64,000 bases of DNA. Origin: Cyclobacteriaceae bacterium. GTDB taxonomy: Bacteria > Bacteroidota > Bacteroidia > Cytophagales > Cyclobacteriaceae. The notes under the pieces are model-generated. The model saw only the letters and a program-made list of their open reading frames with translations, was not told the DNA's origin and ran no database searches. Location of the stretch: positions 62,001 through 126,000 of the forward strand of contig JAIBBC010000004.1 in assembly GCA_019694875.1 (NCBI GenBank), read 5' to 3'. Numbering within the stretch: the first letter of the stretch is position 1; each line of letters starts with the position of its first letter. The position numbers and the translations under genes are program-made. Shown here one piece after another: positions 38,001 through 46,016 of this stretch.

Positions 38001-39234
38001 GCTTGCACAGGAGGTGGAACGTCTTGAAAAAGACCTCAGTCAGAAGTCGGAATTATTCGGTCAGAGCTTTGAAAACAAACGTATCACATACGAAGATGTC
38101 ATTAAATCGCTCAAGCCAAATGAAGTTGCGATTGAGATGGTGCGCTACCGGTATTTTAACCACACCTTTACCGATTCCGTTGTGTACGCTGCGTTATATG
38201 TAAAAAACGATTTCAAACGTCCGCGTGCGATTGTGTTAAACGATGGCCACAGGCTGGAGACGCGTAACTTTAAGTATTATAGAAACGCAATCATCGGAAA
38301 AATCCACGATGATATTTCGTATGATGCTTTCTGGGCGCCAATTCAGAAAGAAATCGGCACAGCCGCCACGATTTACCTTTCGCCCGATGGCGTCTACAAC
38401 CAGATCAACCTGGAAGCAATACCGACTCCGGATGGCAAATACATCCTCGACAATTCGAACATCGTTCTTGTTTCAAACACAAAAGACATCTACCTGAAGA
38501 AGATCAAATCGCGCAATGCAGCTGAAAATACTGCCGCCATGTTCGGTAACCCTTCATTTTATCTGACCGGAGCAAGTGAAGCTTCCGTGAGTCAGCTTCC
38601 GGGTACGGAAAAAGAAATTAACCAGATCGATTTCCTGCTTAAGCAGAAGGGGTGGAACACCAAAGTATACGTTGAAAAGTCTGCTACCGAAGAAAGCATC
38701 AAAGATTTGAACAACGAGCGAATTGTGCAGGTTGCGACACACGGTTTCTATAAACCAACAGAAGATGTGACACTGGAGAGCGAACTAGAAAGCAATGAAG
38801 CCCAACTCGCAAAAAATCCATTGATGCGCTCAGGCCTGTTGTTGAAAGGCGCAGGGGACTTGCTCGATAAAACCGACTTCAACTATAATATGGAAAATGG
38901 TATTCTTACTGCATATGAAGCCATGAACCTCAACCTCGACCGAACCGACCTGGTTGTTTTAAGTGCCTGCGAAACCGGCTTAGGACAATTGGAGGCTGGC
39001 GAAGGTGTTTATGGTTTGCAACGTGCGTTTTTGGTGGCCGGTGCGAAAGTGCTGATCATGAGCATGTTCAAAGTGGATGACGATGCCACGCAACGCTTGA
39101 TGCTGAAGTTCTATCAGAAATGGATGAACTCAGGCAACCTGCGCCAGAGCTTCGTAGACGCCAAGAAAGAACTCCGTGCGGATTACCCGGAGCCGATTTA
39201 CTGGGGAGCTTTCATGATGATCGGTTTGGAATAA
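35014..39234 (+). CDS. Giant TPR-CHAT lipoprotein (caspase-like fold)
   Basis: 1406 residues. The lipobox LSLAACGS puts the lipidated Cys at 19. About 1000 residues of TPR-like helices follow (for example TAATQRLLSDIYYTLGDYDKAESNIKKAL is one unit, shown only in part by LGDYDKAESNI). The last 330 residues are a CHAT domain: catalytic His1243 in VATHGFY, Cys1319 in LSACETGLG, and the closing blocks GVYGLQRAFLVAGAKVLIMS and PIYWGAFMMIG. CHAT proteins are clan CD peptidases or inactive relatives; some act in separase-like or defence roles. No toxin or gasdermin gene adjoins it. A TACCTTAC box lies about 30 nt upstream. Confidence 0.88.
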   Translation: MKAIRLMCVLALVLSLAACGSLDKKLTKVDAAYNSGDYSSASSGLAKYKKKVTSKFGQSNKFMPGYYIREARINLNSGLLSGFETSITNAINASATVYGETTANHAQTLADVAETYNQYGNYRLARQYSEKARDIVSAITPEEPVLKSRIELELAEAMIGQGSYNEALDILASNDKLLVGRAVEKETYVEDGKIKNRFISESELDTRFSAYAKLLTLTAYAHSKQGYIDEADSEFKKAHEWIDKNKRFMKSTNLALVYNDFLYLGMFVENNNGKVPPHLEEKYLDYSDLLSKLKGRTSPSVPLGHDIYLAYLDQLQREESNNRYANLKSEYDRMLGKYFNKLSLMNVNLKAIEFNSKLKKEKTKSLEADANTVLASSNLPQYYKTRIRTLEFLADLSVQLKRYSMVEKYLNDIIEIKKELCGDNTVEYHLARIQLAIYYLDYTNKIDEAKKIFEDSYTNVVAKQIAPKHKDKLTILFSLARLYELTDNYTNANNILKEAVTTARFKYRRDVPEYAAALDQLAQMEIKIGDYSEAQDHIEEALPILEKVRKENEWIAQYIHAIETQARLYGIKGMFDEAQDNLDDSRKLIRKAEVPIGDELSTAAELSSLFIQLGRYADTDRLLTTLITENEKLFGASSIRLIEPLVNRGKIQLAKGDYTEAEKTAQRANQIAVKTYTENSTKTAATQRLLSDIYYTLGDYDKAESNIKKALVSQEKQFTRKHVEVAKSLSQLGLIKFYKGDSRKDVENMMLDARNIVGDKLGKDNPLYADILKNLAVVYISEKKYDLAFNSLTIAEAIWRAKTGTKNNINAASIYTLTGDVYYQQKNYKKADEFYSKAKKLYKDFFSESHPEYVKVLSKLSKVYYMQKDYKAAKANIEQSLNQYEGFIKTYFPALSEREKAKYWNTIKGDFEFYNTLALGQLEDFRDLAGKVYNYQLLTKALLLSSSIKIRERILNSKDEELKAQYNEWVEKKELMTLALSMSPQQLVENEIDPAVLAQEVERLEKDLSQKSELFGQSFENKRITYEDVIKSLKPNEVAIEMVRYRYFNHTFTDSVVYAALYVKNDFKRPRAIVLNDGHRLETRNFKYYRNAIIGKIHDDISYDAFWAPIQKEIGTAATIYLSPDGVYNQINLEAIPTPDGKYILDNSNIVLVSNTKDIYLKKIKSRNAAENTAAMFGNPSFYLTGASEASVSQLPGTEKEINQIDFLLKQKGWNTKVYVEKSATEESIKDLNNERIVQVATHGFYKPTEDVTLESELESNEAQLAKNPLMRSGLLLKGAGDLLDKTDFNYNMENGILTAYEAMNLNLDRTDLVVLSACETGLGQLEAGEGVYGLQRAFLVAGAKVLIMSMFKVDDDATQRLMLKFYQKWMNSGNLRQSFVDAKKELRADYPEPIYWGAFMMIGLE

Positions 39235-39257
39235 GTTCCGGATTAAAATAATTTGCA

Positions 39258-39290
39258 AGGCGCGTAAATTCCTACGCGCCTTTTTCTTTT
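39258..39290 (+). terminator. Intrinsic terminator after the CHAT gene
   Basis: Perfect 9-bp stem AGGCGCGTA / TACGCGCCT with a 6-nt loop, followed by TTTTCTTTT. The T tract ends 4 nt before the ATG of the threonine aldolase gene. Confidence 0.9.
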
Positions 39291-39294
39291 CACT

Positions 39295-40317
39295 ATGAAA
39301 GCGTTTGCCAGCGACAATTATTCAGGAGTGCACCCGGAAGTGATTGATGCCTTACTAAAGGCCAATGCGGAGCACATGGGCTCATACGGTAACGATGCCA
39401 TCACGGCACGCACCAAAAAATTGTTTCAGAAATTTTTCGGAGAGGATGCCGAAGTTCTCTTTGTATACAATGGAACGGGTGCTAATGTTGTCAGTTTGAG
39501 TCTGCTCACCAAGTCCTTTAATTCTATTATTTGCTCTGACCTGGCCCATATTAATGTAGATGAATCGACTGCACCGGAGCGCCTGCTCGGCTGCAAGCTG
39601 GTTGATGTTCCTTCGATTCACGGAAAAATTACACCTGAACTTGTTGAACAAAAAATCATCCGCGTGGGCGATCAGCATCACCCTCAGCCCAAGGTTATCT
39701 CGATATCTCAAACTACCGAATATGCTACGGTGTATTCCGTTGACGAAATCAAGGCACTCTCGGTCGTTGCAAAAAAGCATAACATGTATTTGCACATGGA
39801 CGGCTCGCGTATCAGCAACGCGGCTGTAAGCCTTGGAAAAGAATTTCGTGCATTTACACGCGATGCGGGCGTTGACGTTCTTTCCTTTGGCGGAACGAAA
39901 AACGGAATGATGTTTGGCGAAGCGGTTGTTATCTTTAACGCTGAACTCGCGAAAGATGCCTACTATCTGCGCAAGCAGGGCATGCAGCTTCATTCCAAGA
40001 TGCGGTTCATCAGCGCGCAGTTCGAGTGCCTGTTAAGCAACGATTTGTGGAAAAGAAATGCAACGCACTCCAACGCCATGGCCAAACGTCTGGAGCAAGG
40101 ATTGCGTGGAATTCCAAACGTTAAAATAACCCAGTCGGTAGACGCTAATGGTGTTTTTGCCATTTTGCCCCACGGCACTACTGAAGTTTTACAGCAGGAG
40201 ATGTTTTTCTATGTGTGGAACGAGCAAACGAATGAAGTACGTTTGATGTGTTCGTTCGATACAAAAGAAGAGGAGATTGATCGCTTCGTTGCGAAGCTCA
40301 AAGAATTGACGCGTTAG
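39295..40317 (+). CDS. ltaE: Low-specificity threonine aldolase (PLP)
   Basis: 340 residues. The start FASDNYSGVHPEVIDAL, the blocks GSYGNDAIT and VYNGTGANV, HMDGSRI, and SFGGTKNGMM with PLP lysine Lys202 are typical of the fold-type I threonine aldolase family. It cleaves threonine or allo-threonine to glycine and acetaldehyde; related members act on phenylserine. The ATG directly follows a strong terminator, so its own promoter would need to sit in or before that hairpin. Its stop overlaps the leftward T9SS mini-gene by 4 bp (TTAG). Confidence 0.9.
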   Translation: MKAFASDNYSGVHPEVIDALLKANAEHMGSYGNDAITARTKKLFQKFFGEDAEVLFVYNGTGANVVSLSLLTKSFNSIICSDLAHINVDESTAPERLLGCKLVDVPSIHGKITPELVEQKIIRVGDQHHPQPKVISISQTTEYATVYSVDEIKALSVVAKKHNMYLHMDGSRISNAAVSLGKEFRAFTRDAGVDVLSFGGTKNGMMFGEAVVIFNAELAKDAYYLRKQGMQLHSKMRFISAQFECLLSNDLWKRNATHSNAMAKRLEQGLRGIPNVKITQSVDANGVFAILPHGTTEVLQQEMFFYVWNEQTNEVRLMCSFDTKEEEIDRFVAKLKELTR

Positions 40318-40676
40318 CGTTTCAGGAACTTGTAGGTCGATTTGAACTGCAACTGTTCATCGCGAACGGCTATCAGGTAGTATCCCGTAGCCAGATCTTT
40401 CACACGAATCCGAACTTCATGATCGTTTACAGTTTCTTTATCGGTAGGCAGCTCGTTGCCAAGAATTGTATACAACGTAATTTTTGCGGTTGATGCTTCC
40501 AGCGTACTCAACTTAATGTTAACGAAGTCGGTAGCGGGGTTCGGATAAACTGTGATGGACTTGGAGAGGTCGGTTTTCTCAGGGGCGTAAGCCATAATTT
40601 CCTGACTTTGGCCAAATGCCGCGCTGCTCAAAAATAAAAGCAGGAAGAAGGACAATATCAGGCTCAGGTTACGCAT
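40314..40676 (-). CDS. Mini-protein: signal peptide plus T9SS C-terminal sorting domain
   Basis: 120 residues: a signal peptide (LSLILSFFLLLFLSSAAFGQ), a linker of about 18 residues, then a type A sorting domain from about residue 41: SITVYPNPATDFVNIKL, ITLYTILGNEL, VKDLATGYYLIAVRDEQ and FLKR at the end. That domain normally ends large secreted cargo and directs it through the type IX system. Here hardly any cargo remains between signal and tag. It could be a remnant of a longer gene, or a real small secreted protein. The frame is intact and starts at an ATG. Confidence 0.8.
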   Translation of the reverse strand: MRNLSLILSFFLLLFLSSAAFGQSQEIMAYAPEKTDLSKSITVYPNPATDFVNIKLSTLEASTAKITLYTILGNELPTDKETVNDHEVRIRVKDLATGYYLIAVRDEQLQFKSTYKFLKR

Positions 40677-40775
40677 TATGACTTTTTACGCAAAATTCAC
40701 TCCAAAAGTTCGGGGTTTTTAAGGGTTTAGATGCAAAAACTGCCCAAAAGGTTTAAATCCCGACAAAATTATTTG

Positions 40776-42266
40776 TTAGATACGAAATGCTTCGGGCAGG
40801 TAATCCGTGACATCTGACGCAATCAGGCCAACCGGTCCGAGGTGGGCTGCTGCCTTGTCGCCCGCCAAACCGTGCACCCAGCAGCCTATAATTGCCGAAT
40901 CCAGCCCGGAATAGCCTTGGGCGAGCAGTCCGGTAATCACGCCTGTCAGAACGTCTCCGCTGCCTCCGGTGGCCATTCCCGGGTTTCCGGTGTTGTTAAA
41001 GAAAACTCTGCCATCCGGACTGCCTACACTTGAATAAGCACCTTTCACCAGCACTACTGTACCTGTTTTGGCCGCAAACTCAACTTGTTTCTGGAGGCGC
41101 TCAAAATCATTTTTCCAATTGCCCGCCAGACGTTCGAATTCTTTCGGATGCGGTGTTAGTATGGAGCCTTTCGGGATCAAATGAATCAGTTCCCGGTTTG
41201 CGCTTAAAATGTTTAACGCATCAGCATCCAACACCATCGGTTTATCACATGATTCCAGCAGTTTGGAAAGAGCGGCTACTGTTCTTTTATCCTGCCCGAT
41301 ACCGGGCCCGATTCCGATGGAAGCGTAGTTTTTTAAATCCGGGACTGTTGTAAAAAAATTTTCATGTTCATCAACGCTGACCATGGCTTCCGGTACCGAT
41401 GATTGAAGGATCGCATATCCGCATGAAGGCGAATGCAAGGTTAACAAACCTGCACCTGAGCGGAGACATGCGCGGGCACTTAATACCGCAGCTCCAACTT
41501 TACCATGGCTTCCGGCAATCAGCAAAGCGTGACCGAACTTTCCCTTGTGATCAAACTTCAATCGCGGATGAAAAAGATTGCGAATGTCGCTCTGTTCTGT
41601 CAGGAAATAAGTTGAGTGAGCTTCATCAATAAACTTTTGATCAAGGCCAATGTCAAATATTTGCCACTCACCTACCGATGTTCCGCTGCCGGGCAAAAGA
41701 AATGCAAGTTTGGGAAGTTGAAAGGAAACGGTGAAGTCGGCATTAACCATCGCTCCTTCGGAAGGTTTATCGGCCATAACGCCTGACGGAATGTCGACAG
41801 CAATCCGCAAAGCGTTTGTCTTATTGATGCATCCGATAACCTGTCCATAAATTCCTTCCGCAGGACGTGAGAACCCCGATCCAAATACAGCATCAATCAA
41901 CACCTCACGATCGGTAAATAAATTCTGATCAGATTCGGTACGAATTTCAAAAATCGGCAGCTTTCCGCGAATGCGGGAAAGGTTAGTCTTAAAGTCGTCA
42001 CTTTCACTTGCCGAGCCACGGACAATCCAGATTTTTACATCGTAGCCCTGGCTGTATAATAACCGCGCGATGCCCAGTCCATCCCCTCCGTTATTTCCGG
42101 TTCCGCAAACTATGCCAACCGTTTTATCAGGCGTAAACCTGGCTGTGTACCAGAACGCGAAGGCGCGGCACGCACGCTCCATGAGATCGATTGACGCCAC
42201 GGGTTCACGCTCAATAGTTTGAGCGTCCAGTTCTTTAATCTGCGATGATGTCAGAATCTTGAGCAT
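40776..42266 (-). CDS. nnr: Bifunctional NAD(P)HX epimerase/dehydratase
   Basis: 496 residues in two domains. The N-terminal YjeF_N epimerase has GTGNNGGDG at 55-63; the C-terminal ADP-dependent dehydratase has KFGHALLIAGSHGKVGAAVL, ILTPHPKEF and NPGMATGGSGDVLTG, the last giving the catalytic Asp. Nnr repairs NADHX and NADPHX, hydrated damage forms of NADH and NADPH. It starts 22 bp after nuoD on the same strand, so it is probably cotranscribed with nuoABCD. Length is standard. Confidence 0.94.
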   Translation of the reverse strand: MLKILTSSQIKELDAQTIEREPVASIDLMERACRAFAFWYTARFTPDKTVGIVCGTGNNGGDGLGIARLLYSQGYDVKIWIVRGSASESDDFKTNLSRIRGKLPIFEIRTESDQNLFTDREVLIDAVFGSGFSRPAEGIYGQVIGCINKTNALRIAVDIPSGVMADKPSEGAMVNADFTVSFQLPKLAFLLPGSGTSVGEWQIFDIGLDQKFIDEAHSTYFLTEQSDIRNLFHPRLKFDHKGKFGHALLIAGSHGKVGAAVLSARACLRSGAGLLTLHSPSCGYAILQSSVPEAMVSVDEHENFFTTVPDLKNYASIGIGPGIGQDKRTVAALSKLLESCDKPMVLDADALNILSANRELIHLIPKGSILTPHPKEFERLAGNWKNDFERLQKQVEFAAKTGTVVLVKGAYSSVGSPDGRVFFNNTGNPGMATGGSGDVLTGVITGLLAQGYSGLDSAIIGCWVHGLAGDKAAAHLGPVGLIASDVTDYLPEAFRI

Positions 42267-42288
42267 TGCTATGCTCTAAGGTACGGAA

Positions 42289-43509
42289 TCAGCGGTCAAC
42301 TTCACCCATCACCATGTCGATTGATCCGATGATGGCAATTAAATCGGCAACCAAAATGCCTTTACTGATTTCCGGCAGCACCGATAAATTTGAAAAGCTG
42401 CACGACCGGCCCTTGCAGCGAAAAGGAATATCCGATTTTCCATCGGCCCGGAAGAAGAAGCCCAGTTCACCCTTGGGCGTTTCCCCCCGGATGTAAAAAT
42501 CCTGTGCCTGCGGCCGGATCTTCTTCGGAACGAACTCCTGCGGATTAAATTCTTTGGTTCGTTTGTGTTCTCCCTGGAGCTTGTCCAGACATTGCTCCAC
42601 GATTTTTACGGACTCATGAATTTCCAGCATTCGAACCCAGGCGCGATCCCAGCAGTCGCCCATGGTGCCTTTTAAGCCCTCACCTATCGGAACATTGAAT
42701 TCCAGTTCAGGATAGACCGAATAACCGTCCACTTTGCGTAAGTCGAACCGCAAGCCGGAAGCTCTTAACATCGGGCCTGTTACACCATAGTTGATGGCGA
42801 GATTCAAAGGCAGTACGCCTACGTTGGCTGTTCTGCGGATGAAGATGTCGTTCTTCAACAATAAATCTTCAAGCTCTTTTAACTTAGGTTTGATATAACT
42901 GATAAACTCGGAACACTTTTGCTCAAAGCCCACCGGCAGATCATAAAACAAGCCGCCAATCCAAATGTAGTTATACAACAACCGGGCGCCCGAAGCCCAT
43001 TCAAGCAATCGAAGAATATGCTCACGGTCGCGCATGATCCAGAAGAAGGGCGTAAAGGCTCCCATATCCATGCCATAGGTTCCGAGTGCGATAAAGTGCG
43101 AAGCAATGCGATTTAATTCCGCCATCAGCACGCGCACGTATTCGACTCGTTTCGGAATCTGGCCGGCAATGCCAAGCATGCGTTCGACACCCATCGCGTA
43201 AACATGTTCGGAATTCATCGCGGCCACATAGTCCATACGATCAACAAACGGGATGACCTGGTTGTACGGCAGATTCTCGGCATGTTTTTCAAAGCAGCGA
43301 TGGAGGTAGCCCAAATGCGGAACAACATCGCGAATGATTTCACCATCTATTAAAACCTCGAGGCGCAAAACACCGTGCGTGGATGGATGCTGCGGGCCCA
43401 GATTAACGATCATCTCTTCCGACCGCAGGTTTTCCGGGTTGAACTTGTTGGGTTCAGATTCTACCAGGTTACCGGGCTTGTATTGATATTGAATATGATC
43501 GGTCGGCAT
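42289..43509 (-). CDS. nuoD: NADH-quinone oxidoreductase subunit D (49-kDa subunit)
   Basis: 406 residues with the blocks VNLGPQHPSTHGVLR, PHLGYLHRCFEKHAENLPYNQ, WASGARLLYNY, RASGLRFDLRK and the ending GSIDMVMGEVDR, all NuoD hallmarks. It forms the quinone-binding site together with NuoB. Its ATG shares the A of the nuoC stop (TGATG). This is the last nuo gene present here; nuoE onward does not follow, since the next gene is nnr. Confidence 0.96.
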   Translation of the reverse strand: MPTDHIQYQYKPGNLVESEPNKFNPENLRSEEMIVNLGPQHPSTHGVLRLEVLIDGEIIRDVVPHLGYLHRCFEKHAENLPYNQVIPFVDRMDYVAAMNSEHVYAMGVERMLGIAGQIPKRVEYVRVLMAELNRIASHFIALGTYGMDMGAFTPFFWIMRDREHILRLLEWASGARLLYNYIWIGGLFYDLPVGFEQKCSEFISYIKPKLKELEDLLLKNDIFIRRTANVGVLPLNLAINYGVTGPMLRASGLRFDLRKVDGYSVYPELEFNVPIGEGLKGTMGDCWDRAWVRMLEIHESVKIVEQCLDKLQGEHKRTKEFNPQEFVPKKIRPQAQDFYIRGETPKGELGFFFRADGKSDIPFRCKGRSCSFSNLSVLPEISKGILVADLIAIIGSIDMVMGEVDR

Positions 43510-43988
43510 CAGTATTCAACTTTTATGTTCCGGTAATATTCCTGATGCGTGTAATCTTTACGCAACGGATAACCTTGCCAATCCGCGGGCAACAGAATTC
43601 TTCTCAAATCCCGGTGACCTTTGAACTGTATGCCAAACATATCGAAGGCTTCGCGTTCGTGCCAATCGGCAGTTCTCCAGATGGACGTTACCGAATCGAT
43701 CACCGGATTTTCACGCGGCAAAATTACCTTAACCGCTAGCGACACATTGAATGGAATGGAATACAGGTTGTACACGACTTCCATGGTGTTTGCCTGAAGG
43801 CCGTTATCGATGCCTGTCAGGCAGGAAAGCATATCGAAGTACGTTGCCGGATTTTGATGCAGTTCGGTACAAACTTTCGTCAGGCTGCCGGCAGGAATAA
43901 TAACAGCTTTGGGTGACGACTTTTCATCTGATGTAACATCAGGTGAAATGTTCTTAACGATCTCAAGAAGCTGCGGAAAATCAGGCAT
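43509..43988 (-). CDS. nuoC: NADH-quinone oxidoreductase subunit C (30-kDa subunit)
   Basis: 159 residues when started at ATG 43988, overlapping the nuoB end by 8 bp; an earlier TTG start is less likely. The typical C-terminal block is [38 protein letters not shown], of which [11 protein letters not shown] and [10 protein letters not shown] are diagnostic. NuoC is a hydrophilic subunit of the connecting arm of complex I. It is separate from NuoD, not fused as in E. coli. Confidence 0.94.
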   Translation of the reverse strand: MPDFPQLLEIVKNISPDVTSDEKSSPKAVIIPAGSLTKVCTELHQNPATYFDMLSCLTGIDNGLQANTMEVVYNLYSIPFNVSLAVKVILPRENPVIDSVTSIWRTADWHEREAFDMFGIQFKGHRDLRRILLPADWQGYPLRKDYTHQEYYRNIKVEY

Positions 43989-44508
43989 GCTGTTTTTGAT
44001 TTTCGAGTAAGCGCTCAATCGCTCCGGGTGCTTTCAAGCTCTCGGTACGGATTTTCTCCTGGAGCTTTAAGAATCCACCGATCAATGCCTCCGGTCGTGG
44101 CGGGCAGCCGGGAACATAAATATCTACCGGTACAATGCGATCAACACCCTTCACCACGTGATATCCGTGCTGCCAATACGGACCACCGCAATTCGAACAT
44201 GATCCCATCGAAATTACGTAACGGGGTTCTGGCATTTGTTCGTAGAGCCGCTTGATGCGATCGGCCATTTTAAACGTCACCGTTCCGGCCACAATCATCA
44301 CATCCGCCTGACGGGGCGATGCAAAAGGCGCCATACCGAAACGATCCATATCGTACACCGTAGTTCCGGTGCTCATGAACTCAATCGCACAGCAAGCAAT
44401 GCCGAATGTCATCGGCCACATCGAAGAAAGACGCGCCCAGTTCAGCAGATCGTCTGCTTTCGTGATGATGATGCCGCCATGTTCAAACCGTTTATCCAGC
44501 AACCCCAT
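43981..44508 (-). CDS. nuoB: NADH-quinone oxidoreductase subunit B (N2 cluster)
   Basis: 175 residues. Cluster N2 ligands are Cys39 and Cys40 in FGIACCAIE, Cys104 in MGSCSNCGG and Cys135 in VPGCPPRPE. The start [12 protein letters not shown] and the block [15 protein letters not shown] are typical. It passes electrons to quinone at the arm-membrane junction. The ATG overlaps the nuoA stop by one base (TGATG). Confidence 0.97.
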   Translation of the reverse strand: MGLLDKRFEHGGIIITKADDLLNWARLSSMWPMTFGIACCAIEFMSTGTTVYDMDRFGMAPFASPRQADVMIVAGTVTFKMADRIKRLYEQMPEPRYVISMGSCSNCGGPYWQHGYHVVKGVDRIVPVDIYVPGCPPRPEALIGGFLKLQEKIRTESLKAPGAIERLLENQKQHA

Positions 44509-44990
44509 CACTTATAGGTATTATTAATTTTTGTGTACAACTCTTTCGGAACAGGCGATGTGATATCGGGAGTTTTCGAAACCGGATTTATCCAGTCCAG
44601 CAAATCATTTAACCACGCATAGGCCAGCCCGAGTGCCAGAATGAAAATAAAGAGAATCATTTCTATCAAAGAAAACCATCCCCACGCACCATTGGTTTCG
44701 CGAATCAGCTCTTTATTCGCAAAAACGGTTGCCCACGGAAAAAGAAAAACGATCTCGACTTCAAATAAAATAAACATGAGAGCCACGATGTAAAACCGCA
44801 TGTTGAATTGCGACCACGCAGTGCCCAGAGCCTGCTCACCGCTTTCGTAGGTTTCGAGCTTTTGTTCGTTGGGCCGGTTTGGCCGGACCAGCCGGGCTAC
44901 CAAAAACGAGACAGACAGGAACAGCAATCCTCCAATCAGGAAAATCAGAATTTTTCCGAACTCCGATATGCTTTGTGAATTGGTTTCCAT
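44508..44990 (-). CDS. nuoA: NADH-quinone oxidoreductase subunit A
   Basis: 160 residues with three membrane helices, near residues 12-34, 69-88 and 101-124. The blocks [42 protein letters not shown] and the third helix [19 protein letters not shown] are the NuoA pattern. It leads the operon nuoABCD-nnr. The start ATG is [12 protein letters not shown]; 46 bp separate it from the yitT stop. Confidence 0.95.
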   Translation of the reverse strand: METNSQSISEFGKILIFLIGGLLFLSVSFLVARLVRPNRPNEQKLETYESGEQALGTAWSQFNMRFYIVALMFILFEVEIVFLFPWATVFANKELIRETNGAWGWFSLIEMILFIFILALGLAYAWLNDLLDWINPVSKTPDITSPVPKELYTKINNTYK

Positions 44991-45036
44991 GGAATCAAAG
45001 ATAGAGAAACGAGTCGCTTTTCTTACTATCGAAAGG

Positions 45037-45948
45037 CTATTCCTGTAGCGGGCGCTTTTTTATCATACCTCCTTTAATATCGCTCACGCTGTTCTCTACC
45101 ATAAAGGCATTCTCGTCAATCTTGGCAACCTCCGTTTTCAGCTTTTGCAGCTCCAGACGGGTGATCACCGAAAAAATAACATCATAGTCTTCTTCCTGGT
45201 GACCGCGTTTGCCAAAGCCGCCCTTTCCCTGCAAGACCGTTACGCCCCGGCCCATGTTTTTGGTGATGGCATTTTTGATTTCTTCACTTTTTTCAGAAAC
45301 AATCATTACGCTGATGTATTCCTCAATACCATGAACAACAAAATCTACCGTTTTGGACGCAACCAAATAGGTAAGAATTGCATAGAGAGCGGTTTCAATG
45401 CTGATCAGGTAAGCCGCCACAGAAAAAATCCCGATGTTTAAAATCAATATAATGTCGCCAACGGTAAGTACAGTCTTTCGGCTTGTGTAAATAGCCAATA
45501 CCTCGGTGCCGTCAATTACACTACCTCCCCGAATGGACAATCCAATTCCAAGCCCGAGGAAAAATCCTCCAAAAAATGATATCAAGAGTTTGTCACTCGT
45601 GATAAATGGAAACGGAACAAATGCCAACAGCACGGCCAGCAGCGCAATCGCGATTAATGTTTTTGCAGCGAAGCTTTTGGAAACCTGCGTGTACGCAATA
45701 ACAATGAATGGAATGTTGATGATCACGACCAAATAAGAAAGATCAAAATCCGTTTGGTTGTGAATCAACAGTGAGATACCCATTACACCACCATCCAAAA
45801 AATGACTGGGCAACAGGAAGCTCTTCAATCCGAATGCTGCCGCAATCACACCCAGCGCGATAAAAATTGCATCCTTAATCATCCGCTCTATGTTTATCCT
45901 TCGGATGCGGAGCGCGTTCAACTGTAAAAAACGTTGATGTGTACTCAT
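45037..45948 (-). CDS. YitT-family membrane protein (DUF161 plus DUF2179)
   Basis: 303 residues: a short basic lead, five or six membrane helices beginning AIFIALGVIAAAFGLKSFLLP, the YitT blocks FLDGGVMGISLLI and RGGSVIDGTEVLAIY, and a C-terminal DUF2179 cytoplasmic domain (AITKNMGRGVTVLQGKGGFG...VITRLELQKLK). Members are common and poorly characterised; one is linked to organic-anion or nucleotide-responsive transport, so I give no substrate. I chose ATG 45948; a TTG at 45966 falls in the T tract of the preceding terminator. Confidence 0.88.
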   Translation of the reverse strand: MSTHQRFLQLNALRIRRINIERMIKDAIFIALGVIAAAFGLKSFLLPSHFLDGGVMGISLLIHNQTDFDLSYLVVIINIPFIVIAYTQVSKSFAAKTLIAIALLAVLLAFVPFPFITSDKLLISFFGGFFLGLGIGLSIRGGSVIDGTEVLAIYTSRKTVLTVGDIILILNIGIFSVAAYLISIETALYAILTYLVASKTVDFVVHGIEEYISVMIVSEKSEEIKNAITKNMGRGVTVLQGKGGFGKRGHQEEDYDVIFSVITRLELQKLKTEVAKIDENAFMVENSVSDIKGGMIKKRPLQE

Positions 45949-45965
45949 GGATGGGTAAGATAACA

Positions 45966-45993
45966 AAAAAGCCCCGGCTATCCGAGGCTTTTT
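45966..45993 (-). terminator. Terminator of the amidohydrolase operon
   Basis: Read leftward, AAAAAGCCTCGG and CCGGGGCTTTTTT pair over 11 bp with one mismatch and loop ATAG, then a T run. It lies between the last amidohydrolase-type gene and yitT, 17 bp before the yitT ATG. Confidence 0.8.
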
Positions 45994-46016
45994 CAGTCGA
46001 TGGAGACTTAAGAGTA

